From NCBI GenBank assembly GCA_964474045.1, contig CAYYRC010000001.1:62001-126000 (forward strand): a stretch of 64,000 bases of DNA, read 5' to 3'. The stretch comes from JACJWR01 sp964474045 (lineage in GTDB: Bacteria; Actinomycetota; Actinomycetes; S36-B12; UBA10799). Under the pieces are notes generated by a model that was not told the origin of the DNA, searched no databases, and saw only the letters and a program-made list of their open reading frames with translations. A program made the position numbers and the translations under genes. Of the stretch, positions 26,329 to 35,700 are shown one piece after another (the first letter of the stretch is position 1; each line of letters opens with the position of its first letter).

Positions 26329-27127
26329 GGCGTCGAATCTCCTCGCGGAGCTGGGCGGTGATGGTGGAGGCGAGCTCGGCGACGGCCGGGGTGTCCATGG
26401 CCCGTGGCTCGTCGAGCTCGATCTGCCACTCGGCGACGACGCGCCCTGGTCGGCTGGACATGAGCAGAACCCGCTGTCCGAGGCGCACGGCCTCCCGGAC
26501 GTTGTGCGTCACGAAGATGACGGTCAGGCCGGTGTCGCGCCAGATCGTGGACAGTTCATCGTGCAGCACATCGCGGGTGATCGCGTCGAGGGCGGCGAAG
26601 GGCTCATCCATGAGCAGCACAGGCGCCTCCTGCGCCAACGCCCGGGCGAGGGCGACCCGCTGGCGCATGCCTCCGGACAGCTCGTGCACGCGCTTGTCGC
26701 CCTGGCCGCCCAGGTGGACCCTGCGCAGCAGGTCTTCCACGCGGGCCGGCCGGTCCTGTCGAGCGACCCCGGCCAGGCGCAGGGCTAGGTCGATGTTGCC
26801 CGCAGCGGTCAGCCAGGGGAACAGCGCCGACTCCTGGAACATGAGAGCGACGCGGCTGCCCACGACGTCGACCGTGCCGGTCGTGGGCTGCTCGAGCCCG
26901 GCGAGGATGTTGAGCAGCGTGGACTTGCCGCAGCCGGACGCCCCCAGTAGGCACACGAACTCGCCTGGTGTCACGGAGAGGTCCACGTCCAGCAGCACCG
27001 GCGGGGAGCCGACCGTGAAAGACTTCGTCAGGTGGCGCACGGTGACGGCGCCCGTCGGCGGCGACGCGGCCGCCGGCGACTCGTCATCGAGCCCCGGCGC
27101 TGCCATCTGAACAGTGTGGGCCATCAC
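26318..27127 (-). CDS. ABC transporter ATP-binding protein (SsuB/TauB type)
   Basis: 269 aa. Walker A is LLGASGCGKSTLLN, the signature motif LSGGMRQRVALARAL, Walker B VLLMDEPFAALD and the H-loop IFVTHNV. It is coupled to the binding-protein gene by ATGA. With its neighbours it forms a nitrate/sulfonate/taurine-type importer. Confidence 0.9.
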   Translation of the reverse strand: MMAHTVQMAAPGLDDESPAAASPPTGAVTVRHLTKSFTVGSPPVLLDVDLSVTPGEFVCLLGASGCGKSTLLNILAGLEQPTTGTVDVVGSRVALMFQESALFPWLTAAGNIDLALRLAGVARQDRPARVEDLLRRVHLGGQGDKRVHELSGGMRQRVALARALAQEAPVLLMDEPFAALDAITRDVLHDELSTIWRDTGLTVIFVTHNVREAVRLGQRVLLMSSRPGRVVAEWQIELDEPRAMDTPAVAELASTITAQLREEIRRHAG

Positions 27128-28206
27128 TGCGCCCCGAGGCCGTCGGCACCCACGGCAGGTTGGCCGGCTGCGGTGAGCAGGGCATTGAGGGGCCGCAGGT
27201 CATAGATCCCGTTCAAGTCGAAGGGCTTGGCCAACCCGGTGCTCACGGCGTGCTCCTGGTCGGCGGCCAGGGACGAGGCGATGGGATCGGCCGTGATGGT
27301 CAGGGTCGGCCACGCGCGCTCCAACACTGCCGGCGAGAGCGCCTTGCCCGTGAGCTTCGCAAGCGCGGCGTTGGTCTCGTCCCGCGCCCGCGTCGGGTCC
27401 TGCTGGATGAGCGCTTGGGTGGCGAGCTGGCCCGCGAGCAGCTTGCTGACCGTCGCGGGGTACTTCTGCAGGAACGGCGTGGCCACGATCAGCTGGGTTG
27501 TCACGAACTGGCCCTCGGGCCACAGGGTGGCTTCGTCCACGAGCACTTTCGCGCCGCCCTCCAGGACCAGGCGCGAGGCCCAGGGCTCGGGCAGCCACGC
27601 CCCGTCGATCGCGCCGGCCTTGAACTGCGTGAGCGTGGTGGAGTTCTCCATCGGCTGCACGTAGACGTCGCCGCCGCCGGACTTGGGGGCGCTCAGGCCC
27701 TGTTGCTGCAGCCAGTAGCGCAGGGCGACGTCTTGCGTGTTGCCCAGCTGCGGCGTGGCGAAGGTGCGGCCCTTGAGGTTGTCGGTGGTGACCTCGGGCT
27801 TGACGACGAACTGGGCGCCGCCGCTGGTAGCGCCGGAGATGATGCGGATGGCGTCGCCGCCGCTCTGGGTGTAGGCGCCGATTGCGGGGTTGGGGCCCAC
27901 GTAGGCGGCATCGACTGCGCCGGACAATATGGCCTCGACGGCCGCCGGGCCGGCGTTGAACACCTGGGTCGTGAGTTTGGTGGCGCCCAGTGACTGCTGG
28001 TATTGGCCGTCATCCACCCCCAGGACCGGCAGCGCATGGGTCAGGTTGGCGAAGTAGCCCAGCCGCAGCTCTGCGGCGTCGCCGCTGCCGGATGGCTCGG
28101 AGGCCGCCGAGGCGCTGCCGCAGGCGCTGGCCACAGATGCCGTGAAGAGCAGTGCGGCCAGGGCTGCGAGCAGCCGCAGGCCGCTCCAGCCGTTGCGAGC
28201 AGTCAT
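27124..28206 (-). CDS. ABC transporter substrate-binding lipoprotein (SsuA-like)
   Basis: 360 aa. Signal peptide with lipobox SACG (LLFTASVASACG). The mature protein has the SsuA/NMT1 pattern: LRLGYFANLTHALPVLG, AILSGAVDAAYVGPNPAI, LKGRTFATPQLGNTQDVALR and GAIDGAWLPEPWASRL. First gene of the ABC operon. A palindrome 43 bp upstream may be the operator of the Rrf2 regulator encoded just before it. Aliphatic sulfonates are the best guess for the ligand. Confidence 0.8.
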   Translation of the reverse strand: MTARNGWSGLRLLAALAALLFTASVASACGSASAASEPSGSGDAAELRLGYFANLTHALPVLGVDDGQYQQSLGATKLTTQVFNAGPAAVEAILSGAVDAAYVGPNPAIGAYTQSGGDAIRIISGATSGGAQFVVKPEVTTDNLKGRTFATPQLGNTQDVALRYWLQQQGLSAPKSGGGDVYVQPMENSTTLTQFKAGAIDGAWLPEPWASRLVLEGGAKVLVDEATLWPEGQFVTTQLIVATPFLQKYPATVSKLLAGQLATQALIQQDPTRARDETNAALAKLTGKALSPAVLERAWPTLTITADPIASSLAADQEHAVSTGLAKPFDLNGIYDLRPLNALLTAAGQPAVGADGLGAQ

Positions 28207-28248
28207 GGGAGTGCCTCTCCGCCGGGCCTTTGCCCGACTATGCGCTTA

Positions 28249-28262
28249 AAGCCAACTGGCTT
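28249..28262. promoter_or_regulatory. Palindrome AAGCCA-AC-TGGCTT, candidate Rrf2 operator
   Basis: A perfect 6-bp dyad with a 2-nt centre, lying 43-56 bp before the binding-protein start, in a locally AT-richer stretch. The Rrf2 gene ends about 95 bp upstream on the same strand. Rrf2 proteins bind comparable dyads in promoters of sulfur-metabolism genes. Confidence 0.45.
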
Positions 28263-28357
28263 AGTGCAGTTTAGGGAGGACGGTCGGGCATGGCAACAGC
28301 GACCCCCGACAGATCGGTGCTGGCGGCGGACAGGTGGCCGTGGCCGCGCAGGCCGCG

Positions 28358-28822
28358 TCAGAGCTGCGGGTACGAGGCCCAGGCGCGCGGGTCCGAGGCG
28401 ATCTGCACGACGCTGGCCGGCAGGTCGCCCGCCACCACGTCGGCCAGGGTCACCGACTCCAGCACGCTGCGATAGGCAGCACGGGCGGCCACCCAGACAT
28501 CGGTGAGGTGTTCGGCCGCGCCGCCGTAGGTGGCCTCCTCCGGCCGCAGCCCGTGGATGTCGGCCAGGTTGCCGGTCTCGGCCCGGATGAGGTCCGCGAT
28601 GGTGATCTGGTCGGCCGGGCGCGACAGCACCAGGCCGCCGGAACGACCACGTTTGGCCACGACGAGCCCCGCGCGGCGCAGGTCGCCGACGATGTTCTCG
28701 AGGAAGCCCGCCGGGATGTCCTGCGCAGCGGCGATCGCGTGGATCGGCATCGGGCTACCGTCACCGGCCGCGAGCACCAGCATGGCCCGGACCGCATAGT
28801 CAACGCGCGCCGATAGCCACAC
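28358..28822 (-). CDS. Rrf2-family regulator without cysteine (CymR-like)
   Basis: 154 aa. The N-terminal winged helix reads MWLSARVDYAVRAMLVLAAG, then AAAQDIPAGFLENIVGDLRRAGLVVAKRGRSGGLVLSRP, with the wing GRSGG typical of Rrf2. The protein has no cysteine at all, so it cannot carry the Fe-S cluster of IscR/NsrR and must sense something else. CymR-type members control cysteine and sulfur supply, which fits the adjacent sulfonate-type transporter. Confidence 0.82.
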   Translation of the reverse strand: MWLSARVDYAVRAMLVLAAGDGSPMPIHAIAAAQDIPAGFLENIVGDLRRAGLVVAKRGRSGGLVLSRPADQITIADLIRAETGNLADIHGLRPEEATYGGAAEHLTDVWVAARAAYRSVLESVTLADVVAGDLPASVVQIASDPRAWASYPQL

Positions 28823-28856
28823 GCCGCCAGGATACGCGGTGGCGCCGGAAGGGACT

Positions 28857-29015
28857 TCAGGTCGAGACGTTCAGCTCGACCTCGTACTCGCGCGGGCCCA
28901 CCTGGCGCACCTGAAACACGGTGACGCTGCGGTAGCCCTGCGCCCGGGCCTGGTTGATCGCGGCTTTGCGGGCGTTCTCGCCGAGATCGGCGCTCACCCG
29001 GATGATCGTCTTCAT
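28857..29015 (-). CDS. 52-aa small protein in the mod operon
   Basis: It begins MKTIIRVSADLGENARKAAI, continues NQARAQGYRSVTVFQVRQV and ends EYEVELNVST. ATG 29015 has AGGAGGGG about 8 bp upstream, and modC ends 26 bp before it. The predicted fold is a beta-alpha-beta-beta unit, like a small ferredoxin-like or dodecin-like module. No known family was recognised. It is probably co-transcribed with modABC and may be a small molybdate- or cofactor-related protein. Confidence 0.6.
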   Translation of the reverse strand: MKTIIRVSADLGENARKAAINQARAQGYRSVTVFQVRQVGPREYEVELNVST

Positions 29016-29041
29016 GTTGGGCTCCCCTCCTGGGCTGACCG

Positions 29042-30127
29042 TCAGCCCGCGATGATCGAGACCTCGGCCGCCTTGACCGAAAGTAGCACCCGCAGGCCGG
29101 GGACCAGGCCGAGCTCGGCCACGGCAGCGGGAGTGACGTCTGCTGCGATCCGCCCGACCCGCACCCGCATCAGGCCGCCCGCCGCCTCGATCCCGGTGAT
29201 GTTGCCCGCCACCACGTTGCGGGCGCTGCCGGCAGGTTCGGCAAGGTGGATGGTGACTGCCGAGGGGGCGAAGCGCGCATACGCGGGGTCGCCCGGAGTG
29301 ACGGCTCCCGCCGGCCCCGGCCGGCCGGTCAGCCGCTGGCCGTCGCCCGTCACCAGCGTGTTGCCGGGTCCCGCCGTGCCGGGAACCAGGTTGACGCCGA
29401 GCAGCGCGGCCGCGAACGGCGTGTCGGGGTGCCTCAGGACCTGGGCGGTCGGAGCTTCCTGCACCACCCGTCCCCCAGCTATCACCGCTACCCGGTCGGC
29501 GATCAGGGCGGCGTCCAGCGGCTCGTGCGTCACCAGGATGGTGGTCCGATCGGCCAGCACCTGGCGCAGGAGCGCGCGCAGCTCTGCCGCCGCGGGCCCG
29601 TCCACCGCCGCCAGCGGCTCGTCCAGGAGCAGCAAGCTGGGCTGGGCGGCCAGAGCGCGAGCCAGTGCCACCCGCTGCGCCTGGCCGCCGGAGAGCTCGT
29701 GCGGGCGCCGTTGGGCCAGCTCAGAGGCGCCGACGCGGGCCAGCCACTCGTCCGCCGCTGCTGCGGCGGCTCGGCGGCCGGCACCGGCGCAGCGCGGCCC
29801 GAACGCGACGTTCCCGGCCACCGACAGGTGGGGGAAGAGGAGGCCATCCTGGGCGAGCAGCCCGATGCCGCGGCGGTGTGGCGGCAGCCAGACCTCGGTG
29901 CTGCCGTCCAGCTGGAAGAGCGTCCGACCCGCGGCCTCCGCCCGTCCGCGGTCCGGACGCACCAGCCCTGCGAACAGATCCAGGACCGTGGACTTACCAG
30001 CGCCGTTGGGCCCGATGAGCGCCGTGATCGAACCCGCGGGAACTGTCAGCTCCACATCCAGGCCACGCTCGGCCAGCTGGGCGCGCAGATAGGCACCATC
30101 GATCTCCTGCGCCGTGCCAGAGCTCAC
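29042..30127 (-). CDS. modC: Molybdate ABC transporter ATP-binding protein
   Basis: 361 aa. Walker A is LIGPNGAGKSTVLD, the signature LSGGQAQRVALARAL and Walker B LLLLDEPLAAVD. The C-terminal 75 residues form a TOBE/molybdopterin-binding-like domain (NVVAGNITGIEAAGGLMRVRV). GTG 30127 overlaps the modB stop as GTGA. The frame extends upstream antisense to nothing meaningful; that part is shadow. Energises molybdate import. Confidence 0.87.
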   Translation of the reverse strand: MSSGTAQEIDGAYLRAQLAERGLDVELTVPAGSITALIGPNGAGKSTVLDLFAGLVRPDRGRAEAAGRTLFQLDGSTEVWLPPHRRGIGLLAQDGLLFPHLSVAGNVAFGPRCAGAGRRAAAAAADEWLARVGASELAQRRPHELSGGQAQRVALARALAAQPSLLLLDEPLAAVDGPAAAELRALLRQVLADRTTILVTHEPLDAALIADRVAVIAGGRVVQEAPTAQVLRHPDTPFAAALLGVNLVPGTAGPGNTLVTGDGQRLTGRPGPAGAVTPGDPAYARFAPSAVTIHLAEPAGSARNVVAGNITGIEAAGGLMRVRVGRIAADVTPAAVAELGLVPGLRVLLSVKAAEVSIIAG

Positions 30128-30942
30128 CTCCCGGGCCCCCGACGCAGCGCCACGCCGATCACCGCGGCCGCCACTGCCACCAGCAGCAGGGCGAGGGCGA
30201 CGGCGGCCTGCGGATCGGTCTCGCGTTGAAGGTAGATCTCCAGTGGCAGCGTGCGCGTCACCCCAGCAAGGCTGCCGGCGAAGGTGATGGTGGCCCCGAA
30301 CTCTCCCAGGGCACGCGCGAACGCCAGCACCAGGCCGGTCGCCAGCGCCGGCCACACGGCCGGGAGCGTGACGCGGAGCAGCGCCGTGGTGGGGCTGGCG
30401 CCCAGCGTGGCTGCGGTGTCGGTGTAGCGCCGGCCGATGAGGATGAGCGCGCCCTCGAGGCTGAGCACCAGGAAGGGAAGCGCGACGAAGGCCTGCGCCA
30501 GCACGACGGCGGTGGTGCTGAACGAGACCTGGATCCCGAGCGCCGACAGCGACCCGCCCAGCAGGCCCCGGCGGCCGAAGGCCGTCAACAACGCGATGCC
30601 CGACACGACCGGCGGCAGCACGAGCGGCAGCAGCACCGCGGCCCGCAGCAGGCCCCTGCCCCGGAACGTCCCGCGGGCCAGGACCATCGCCATCGGCACC
30701 CCGATCAGCACGCACAGCACCGTCGCCGACGCGGACGTCCGCAGGCTCAGCCACAGCGCCGCCCGGGCGCTGTCGGACGTCAGCAGCGCACCCACGTCCG
30801 ACCAGGCCACGCCCACGAATAGCGCGCCGATCGGCACGACCACGAACGCCATGCCCAGGATCGCGGGCAGCCACAGCCAGCCGGGGACGTCGGTGGCCCG
30901 GGGGGGTGCGGGACGGTGACCGGACCGCTGCCGTCCGGTCAC
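30124..30942 (-). CDS. modB: Molybdate ABC transporter permease
   Basis: 272 aa with six transmembrane helices. The ModB/CysT permease pattern is clear: LLPLVLPPVVSGIALLTAFG and the cytoplasmic EAA loop TAATLGASPTTALLRVTLPAV, followed by GLVLAFARALGEFGATITFAG, a near-universal ModB motif. GTG 30942 overlaps the modA stop. Confidence 0.88.
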   Translation of the reverse strand: MTGRQRSGHRPAPPRATDVPGWLWLPAILGMAFVVVPIGALFVGVAWSDVGALLTSDSARAALWLSLRTSASATVLCVLIGVPMAMVLARGTFRGRGLLRAAVLLPLVLPPVVSGIALLTAFGRRGLLGGSLSALGIQVSFSTTAVVLAQAFVALPFLVLSLEGALILIGRRYTDTAATLGASPTTALLRVTLPAVWPALATGLVLAFARALGEFGATITFAGSLAGVTRTLPLEIYLQRETDPQAAVALALLLVAVAAAVIGVALRRGPGR

Positions 30943-31739
30943 GCCGGGCCGAACCCGGCCCTGCGCAACACGTCCTGTCCCTGCGGTCCCTGCACCAGCG
31001 CGATGAACTCCTCGGCCAGCGCGGGCTGTGGGGACTCCTTCAGAATGACGATCGGGTAGGTGTTCGTCGCGTTCACCTCGGGCGGGATCGGGACCTCGGC
31101 GACGCGCGGGCCCGCCTGGCGGGCGTCGGTGACGTACACGATGCCGGCGTCGGCCTCTGCCGCGGTGACCTTGCCCAGCACCGCGGCCGCCGACTGCTCC
31201 TCGCTCACCGGGGTGATGCTGACGCCGCTGGCCTGCTCGACGCGCACCGCGGCAGCCCCGCATGGCACCTGTGGAGCGCACAGGACCGTCGTGACGCGGG
31301 ACGTTTGAGCCAGGTCGGCGAGTGAGGTGACGGCAGCCGGGTTCCCGGGCGGCGTCACGATGGTCATGGTGTTCGTGGCGAAGGCGTGTGGCTCCGTGCT
31401 GGTGAGGCCCAAGCCGCTCGCCCTGGCCATGGTGGTTGTGTCGGCGGTGGCCAGGACGTCGGCCGGCGCGCCCGCCGCCGCCTGTGCGACCAGGTCGGAG
31501 GAGCCGGCCGCGTTGATGCGGACGGTGACGCCCGGGTGGGTGGCCTCGAACGCCGCTGCGAGCTGCTGGAACGCCGTCCCCAGCGACGAGGCGGCGAACA
31601 CCGTCAGCGCGCGCTCGCCGCCCTCGGTCAGCTGCTCCTCCCGCCGGCCATCGGTGGCACAGCCGCCGGCACCGACCGTCAATGCCAGCACCCCCGCGGC
31701 GGCGGTCACCCCTGCGACGGCGCGCAAACCACGGCTCAT
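30939..31739 (-). CDS. modA: Molybdate-binding lipoprotein
   Basis: 266 aa. Signal peptide with lipobox GAGGC (VLALTVGAGGCATD). ModA fingerprints: LTVFAASSLGTAFQQLAAAF (first oxyanion-binding Ser pair), INAAGSSDLVAQAAAGAPADVLATAD and DAGIVYVTDA. First gene of the mod operon, transcribed away from the 106-aa gene across an 79-bp spacer. Confidence 0.88.
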   Translation of the reverse strand: MSRGLRAVAGVTAAAGVLALTVGAGGCATDGRREEQLTEGGERALTVFAASSLGTAFQQLAAAFEATHPGVTVRINAAGSSDLVAQAAAGAPADVLATADTTTMARASGLGLTSTEPHAFATNTMTIVTPPGNPAAVTSLADLAQTSRVTTVLCAPQVPCGAAAVRVEQASGVSITPVSEEQSAAAVLGKVTAAEADAGIVYVTDARQAGPRVAEVPIPPEVNATNTYPIVILKESPQPALAEEFIALVQGPQGQDVLRRAGFGPA

Positions 31740-31818
31740 GGCGCCACCCTACGCGGCCATCATGCGGTAACAATGGGGGCAGCCGTGCAGGCGCAGGGTG
31801 CAAGGGAGGGAGTCGGGC

Positions 31819-32139
31819 ATGCAGCACGAAGTGAGCCGCGGGAGGCTCGGCACCGCCCGACTGATGTATTGGTCCCGGCACTACTGGCTGGATGAGCCCG
31901 CGGTGGTGGCCATCGACGGGTGCCGTCGCGAGATCGAGACCATCGCGGTCGCGACCAACGAGGATGGCAGCGTCACCGTCTACACCGACGGGCGCACGTT
32001 CGCCGAAGATGGCCGCCCGGCCCCCAAGAGCAGCGTGCTGGCGGTGCCGGCCGAGCAGGCCGCTGGCCTGTTGGAGGCCTTCGGCATCCCCCTGGTGGCG
32101 GCCATCGCCCACGTACCCGACCCGGATCGGGACGCGTAG
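31819..32139 (+). CDS. Small hypothetical protein (106 aa)
   Basis: ATG 31819 has GGAGGG about 8 bp upstream. The protein is soluble with a basic start (MQHEVSRGRLGTARLMYWSR) and an acidic rest (DGSVTVYTDGRTFAEDGRP). The next gene, a winged-helix regulator, starts 2 bp after its stop, so the pair is an operon. No family recognised. Confidence 0.6.
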   Translation: MQHEVSRGRLGTARLMYWSRHYWLDEPAVVAIDGCRREIETIAVATNEDGSVTVYTDGRTFAEDGRPAPKSSVLAVPAEQAAGLLEAFGIPLVAAIAHVPDPDRDA

Positions 32140-32141
32140 CC

Positions 32142-32888
32142 GTGGATCGTGCCGAGGGCGAGGTCCGGCCAACTCGGTCCGGCCGCCACACGTTCGGTCG
32201 GATCACTGTGGACTATGGGGCCAGGGAGGTCTACGTCGACGGCGAGCCGATCGGTCTCACGCGGGTGGAGTTCGACATCGTCGACCTGCTCAGCAGCGCG
32301 CCGCGGGAGGCCTATCGGCCCGATCAGATCGTCGGGCTCATCTGGGACGAGCGATGGTTCGATGATGTGCCGGCGGTGTCGGCCCACATCAGCAGGCTGC
32401 GGCACAAACTCGGCAGCGCCGCGGACGAGTGCCTGTCGGCCAACCTTGACGATGGTTACCGGTGGCGAGCACCGGAGAGCGGTCTGGGTTTGGCGCGGTC
32501 GCTCTGGGACGACGGCGTCTGGGGCGCCGCCTTGGCCTATTCCGGGGCCGTTCTGCTGCGGGTGGATAGCCAGATCACGCTGCTGTCTGCCTCGCCGGCG
32601 GACACGTCGGTCATGGGACGCCTGCCCAGCGCCTACGTCGGCCACTACTTCCCGCTGGACGGCAACCCGCTGCTCGTCGCAGACCCGGCGCCGGTGCGGG
32701 CCCGCGCGGAGCTGGAGCTGCGTCGCGGCGTGCGCGAGTACCGGCAGATGGCCTTCTGGCGCGATGCCGACGCCGTGCGCATGACCGAGTTCCAGACCCG
32801 CATCATCGCCGACGATGACGGCGACTTCGCCGGCCTCGAGGCTATCGCGCGCGACGTCCCCGGGAGCGTGGACCAACTCCTGCGCTAG
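32142..32888 (+). CDS. Winged-helix (OmpR/PhoB-type) DNA-binding protein without receiver domain
   Basis: 248 aa. Residues about 12-95 form an OmpR-type winged helix: HTFGRITVDYGAREVYVDGE, LTRVEFDIVDLLSSAPREAY, VSAHISRLRHKLG and NLDDGYRW. There is no phosphoacceptor domain. The C-terminal 150 residues resemble no known sensor and contain VMGRLPSAYVGHYFPLDG. Three CTCAG repeats at 11-bp spacing directly downstream make it the likely regulator of the MacB-type exporter operon. GTG start. Confidence 0.72.
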   Translation: MDRAEGEVRPTRSGRHTFGRITVDYGAREVYVDGEPIGLTRVEFDIVDLLSSAPREAYRPDQIVGLIWDERWFDDVPAVSAHISRLRHKLGSAADECLSANLDDGYRWRAPESGLGLARSLWDDGVWGAALAYSGAVLLRVDSQITLLSASPADTSVMGRLPSAYVGHYFPLDGNPLLVADPAPVRARAELELRRGVREYRQMAFWRDADAVRMTEFQTRIIADDDGDFAGLEAIARDVPGSVDQLLR

Positions 32889-32900
32889 CCGGTGTTCGTT

Positions 32901-32927
32901 CTCAGCAACCTCTCAGGATCGGCTCAG
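32901..32927 (+). promoter_or_regulatory. Three CTCAG direct repeats at exact 11-bp spacing
   Basis: CTCAG occurs at 32901-32905, 32912-32916 and 32923-32927, one helical turn apart, 34 bp before the exporter operon's first ATG. Phased direct repeats with 11-bp period are the classic site for OmpR/PhoB-type winged helices, and such a protein is encoded immediately upstream. Confidence 0.6.
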
Positions 32928-32960
32928 GTCGCCTTCATCCCAGGCCGCCACAGTTGAGGC

Positions 32961-33596
32961 ATGTCAGAACAATCACCCCTGAACCCCGCCCAGCCCCCTC
33001 GCTCGCAGCCCCCCATCTCGCAGCCTCCTGCCGTGCCGCCCGCGGGCTACCCCCAACAACCCGCGGATGGCTGGCGCGATGCCTATGACAAGGAGCGGAA
33101 GAAGTTCCGCATCGCCTCGGCCGCTGCCGCAGTGGCGGCGGTCATCGCCGTCGTCGCGCTTGTGTGGGGCGTCGCCCAGAACCAGTCCAGCTCGACCGTC
33201 GCCGGCGGCAGCGGCGGGCAGTTCGCAGGGGGCGCCGGGCAGTTCCCTGGAGATGGTCAGTTCCCGGGCTACGGCGCACCAGGCGGACAGATGGGCCCCG
33301 GCGGCCAGGACGGCCAGGGCGGTCCGGGAATGGGCCGCATCGCCGAGCAGCTCCTGAACGCCGACGGCACCGTCAACACCACCGCAGTCGCAGAGCTGAA
33401 GTCCCAGTCCGAGTCCGGCACCGCCCCGCCGCTGCAGGTATTTGCCCAGATCATCCCGCGCGAGGTCCAGCATGGCGACTTGACCCAGGCCCAGGCCGAC
33501 CAGATCCTGGCCGCGCTCGGGGTCTCGGCCGCCACGACCACCACCAGCCCCAAGGCAGCCGCATCGCCCTCCGCGAGTGCGACGAGCGGCGCCTGA
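32961..33596 (+). CDS. Membrane-anchored Pro/Gly-rich protein of the exporter operon
   Basis: 211 aa. A Pro/Gln-rich cytoplasmic N-terminus (residues 1-45), one transmembrane helix (IASAAAAVAAVIAVVALVWG), then a Gly/Gln-rich external linker and a helical tail with AQIIPREVQHGDLTQAQADQ. It precedes a MacB-type ATPase and permease. It may serve the role of a periplasmic adaptor, although it lacks the usual MacA domains. The Gly-rich linker has a compositional echo in the permease's own insertion. Confidence 0.6.
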   Translation: MSEQSPLNPAQPPRSQPPISQPPAVPPAGYPQQPADGWRDAYDKERKKFRIASAAAAVAAVIAVVALVWGVAQNQSSSTVAGGSGGQFAGGAGQFPGDGQFPGYGAPGGQMGPGGQDGQGGPGMGRIAEQLLNADGTVNTTAVAELKSQSESGTAPPLQVFAQIIPREVQHGDLTQAQADQILAALGVSAATTTTSPKAAASPSASATSGA

Positions 33597-33597
33597 C

Positions 33598-34280
<683 letters not shown>

Positions 34281-34284
<4 letters not shown>

Positions 34285-35681
34285 AGCTCGGAACCATGAT
34301 CAACCAGAGTCTGCGCAATCTCGCCGGCAACCCGGTGCGCTCGGTGCTCACGGTGCTCGGGGTCGTGATCGGCATCGCGGCCGTGATCGCCGTGGTGGCA
34401 GTGGGGAAGGGCCTGCAGCAGAACGTCTCCGGCTCGATCTCATCGCTGAACCCCGAGCGAATCACGCTGACGTCTCAAGATCCGGCGCGCCCGACCTCCC
34501 AGCGTGCGATGCCCGGGATGGGTGGGCCTCCCGAGGGCGGCGGCGGTGGTGCGGCCGCAGGGCAGCGCGGCGGCTTCACGTTCAACAGCACCGAGGCCGC
34601 CATCACGCCGGCCGATGTCACAGCGCTGTCCTCGGTGGCGGGAGTCGCGGCTGTCAGCCCCGAGGCCAGCAAGCAGCTGGACGTCACCACCACTGCCGAC
34701 GCCAGCACGGCGAGCGGCTACCAGGTCGTCGGCGTCGCCTCGGCGTACGCCCAGATGAAGGACCTGACCGCGGCGTCGGGCGCCTGGCTCACGGCCGACC
34801 AGGTCGCCAGCAGCGCCAACGTCGTGGTGCTGGGCTCGGAGGCCGCCACGGAGCTGTTTCCAGCGGGCAACGCGGTGGGCCAGACGATCTATGTCTCGGA
34901 CAAGCCGATGACGGTCGTGGGGGTGCTGGCCGCGACGGCGACCGCGCAGCCGGGGGCAGGGGCCGCCGACAGCGGACCACCCGGCGGCCCTGGCGGCGGT
35001 CCCGGTTCCGGCGGTCCCGGGGGATCCTTCGGCAACGCCGACTCGAAGATCTTCACCGGCTACTTGGAATGGGCCTCGATCACGGGAGCGACAGCGTTCT
35101 CCTCGGTGCTCGTCGACGCCGCCAGCGCCGATGACGTCGAGGCCACTTCCACGGCCATCGACGCGCTGCTCCGCTCCGCCCACGGCATCGCGGACGGGGC
35201 CAACTCCAACGTGGGGGTGCAGACTGCCGCCGACATCCTGGCAGCGAGGTCGCAGATCAGCAGTGGCTTCACGACGGCCCTGACGGGTATCGCCGCCGTG
35301 TCGCTCCTGGTGGGCGGCATCGGCATCATGAACATCATGCTGGTGACGGTCTCCGAGCGCACGCGCGAGATCGGCCTGCGCCGGGCGGTCGGGGCCAAGC
35401 GGCGTGCTATCGCAGGGCAGTTCCTGGTCGAGGCGCTCGTGCTGACGCTCATCGGCGGCGTGCTGGGCCTCGGCCTGGGCTTCCTGCTCAGCCTCACCGC
35501 CGGCAGTTGGCTCACAGCGATTCCGGGAGCGCGGCCGGGCAGCACCATCCAAGGGGTGGTCGACCCCCAGGTCGCCCTGTTGGCGGTGGGCATCGCGGCC
35601 GTGATCGGCATGGTCTTCGGGCTGTTCCCGGCGATCCGAGCGGCGCGGATGGACCCCGCGGCGGCGCTGCGCTACGAATGA
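34281..35681 (+). CDS. MacB-type ABC transporter permease
   Basis: 466 aa. N-terminal helix (VRSVLTVLGVVIGIAAVIAVVAVG), a large extracytoplasmic domain with a Gly/Pro-rich insertion (about residues 78-92 and 230-255), then three C-terminal helices of the FtsX domain including GGIGIMNIMLVTVSERTREIG, the diagnostic MacB motif. Probably exports an antimicrobial, peptide or lipid, or acts in stress defence. Confidence 0.87.
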
Positions 35682-35700
35682 CCGGGGCCCTCGTGCCAGG

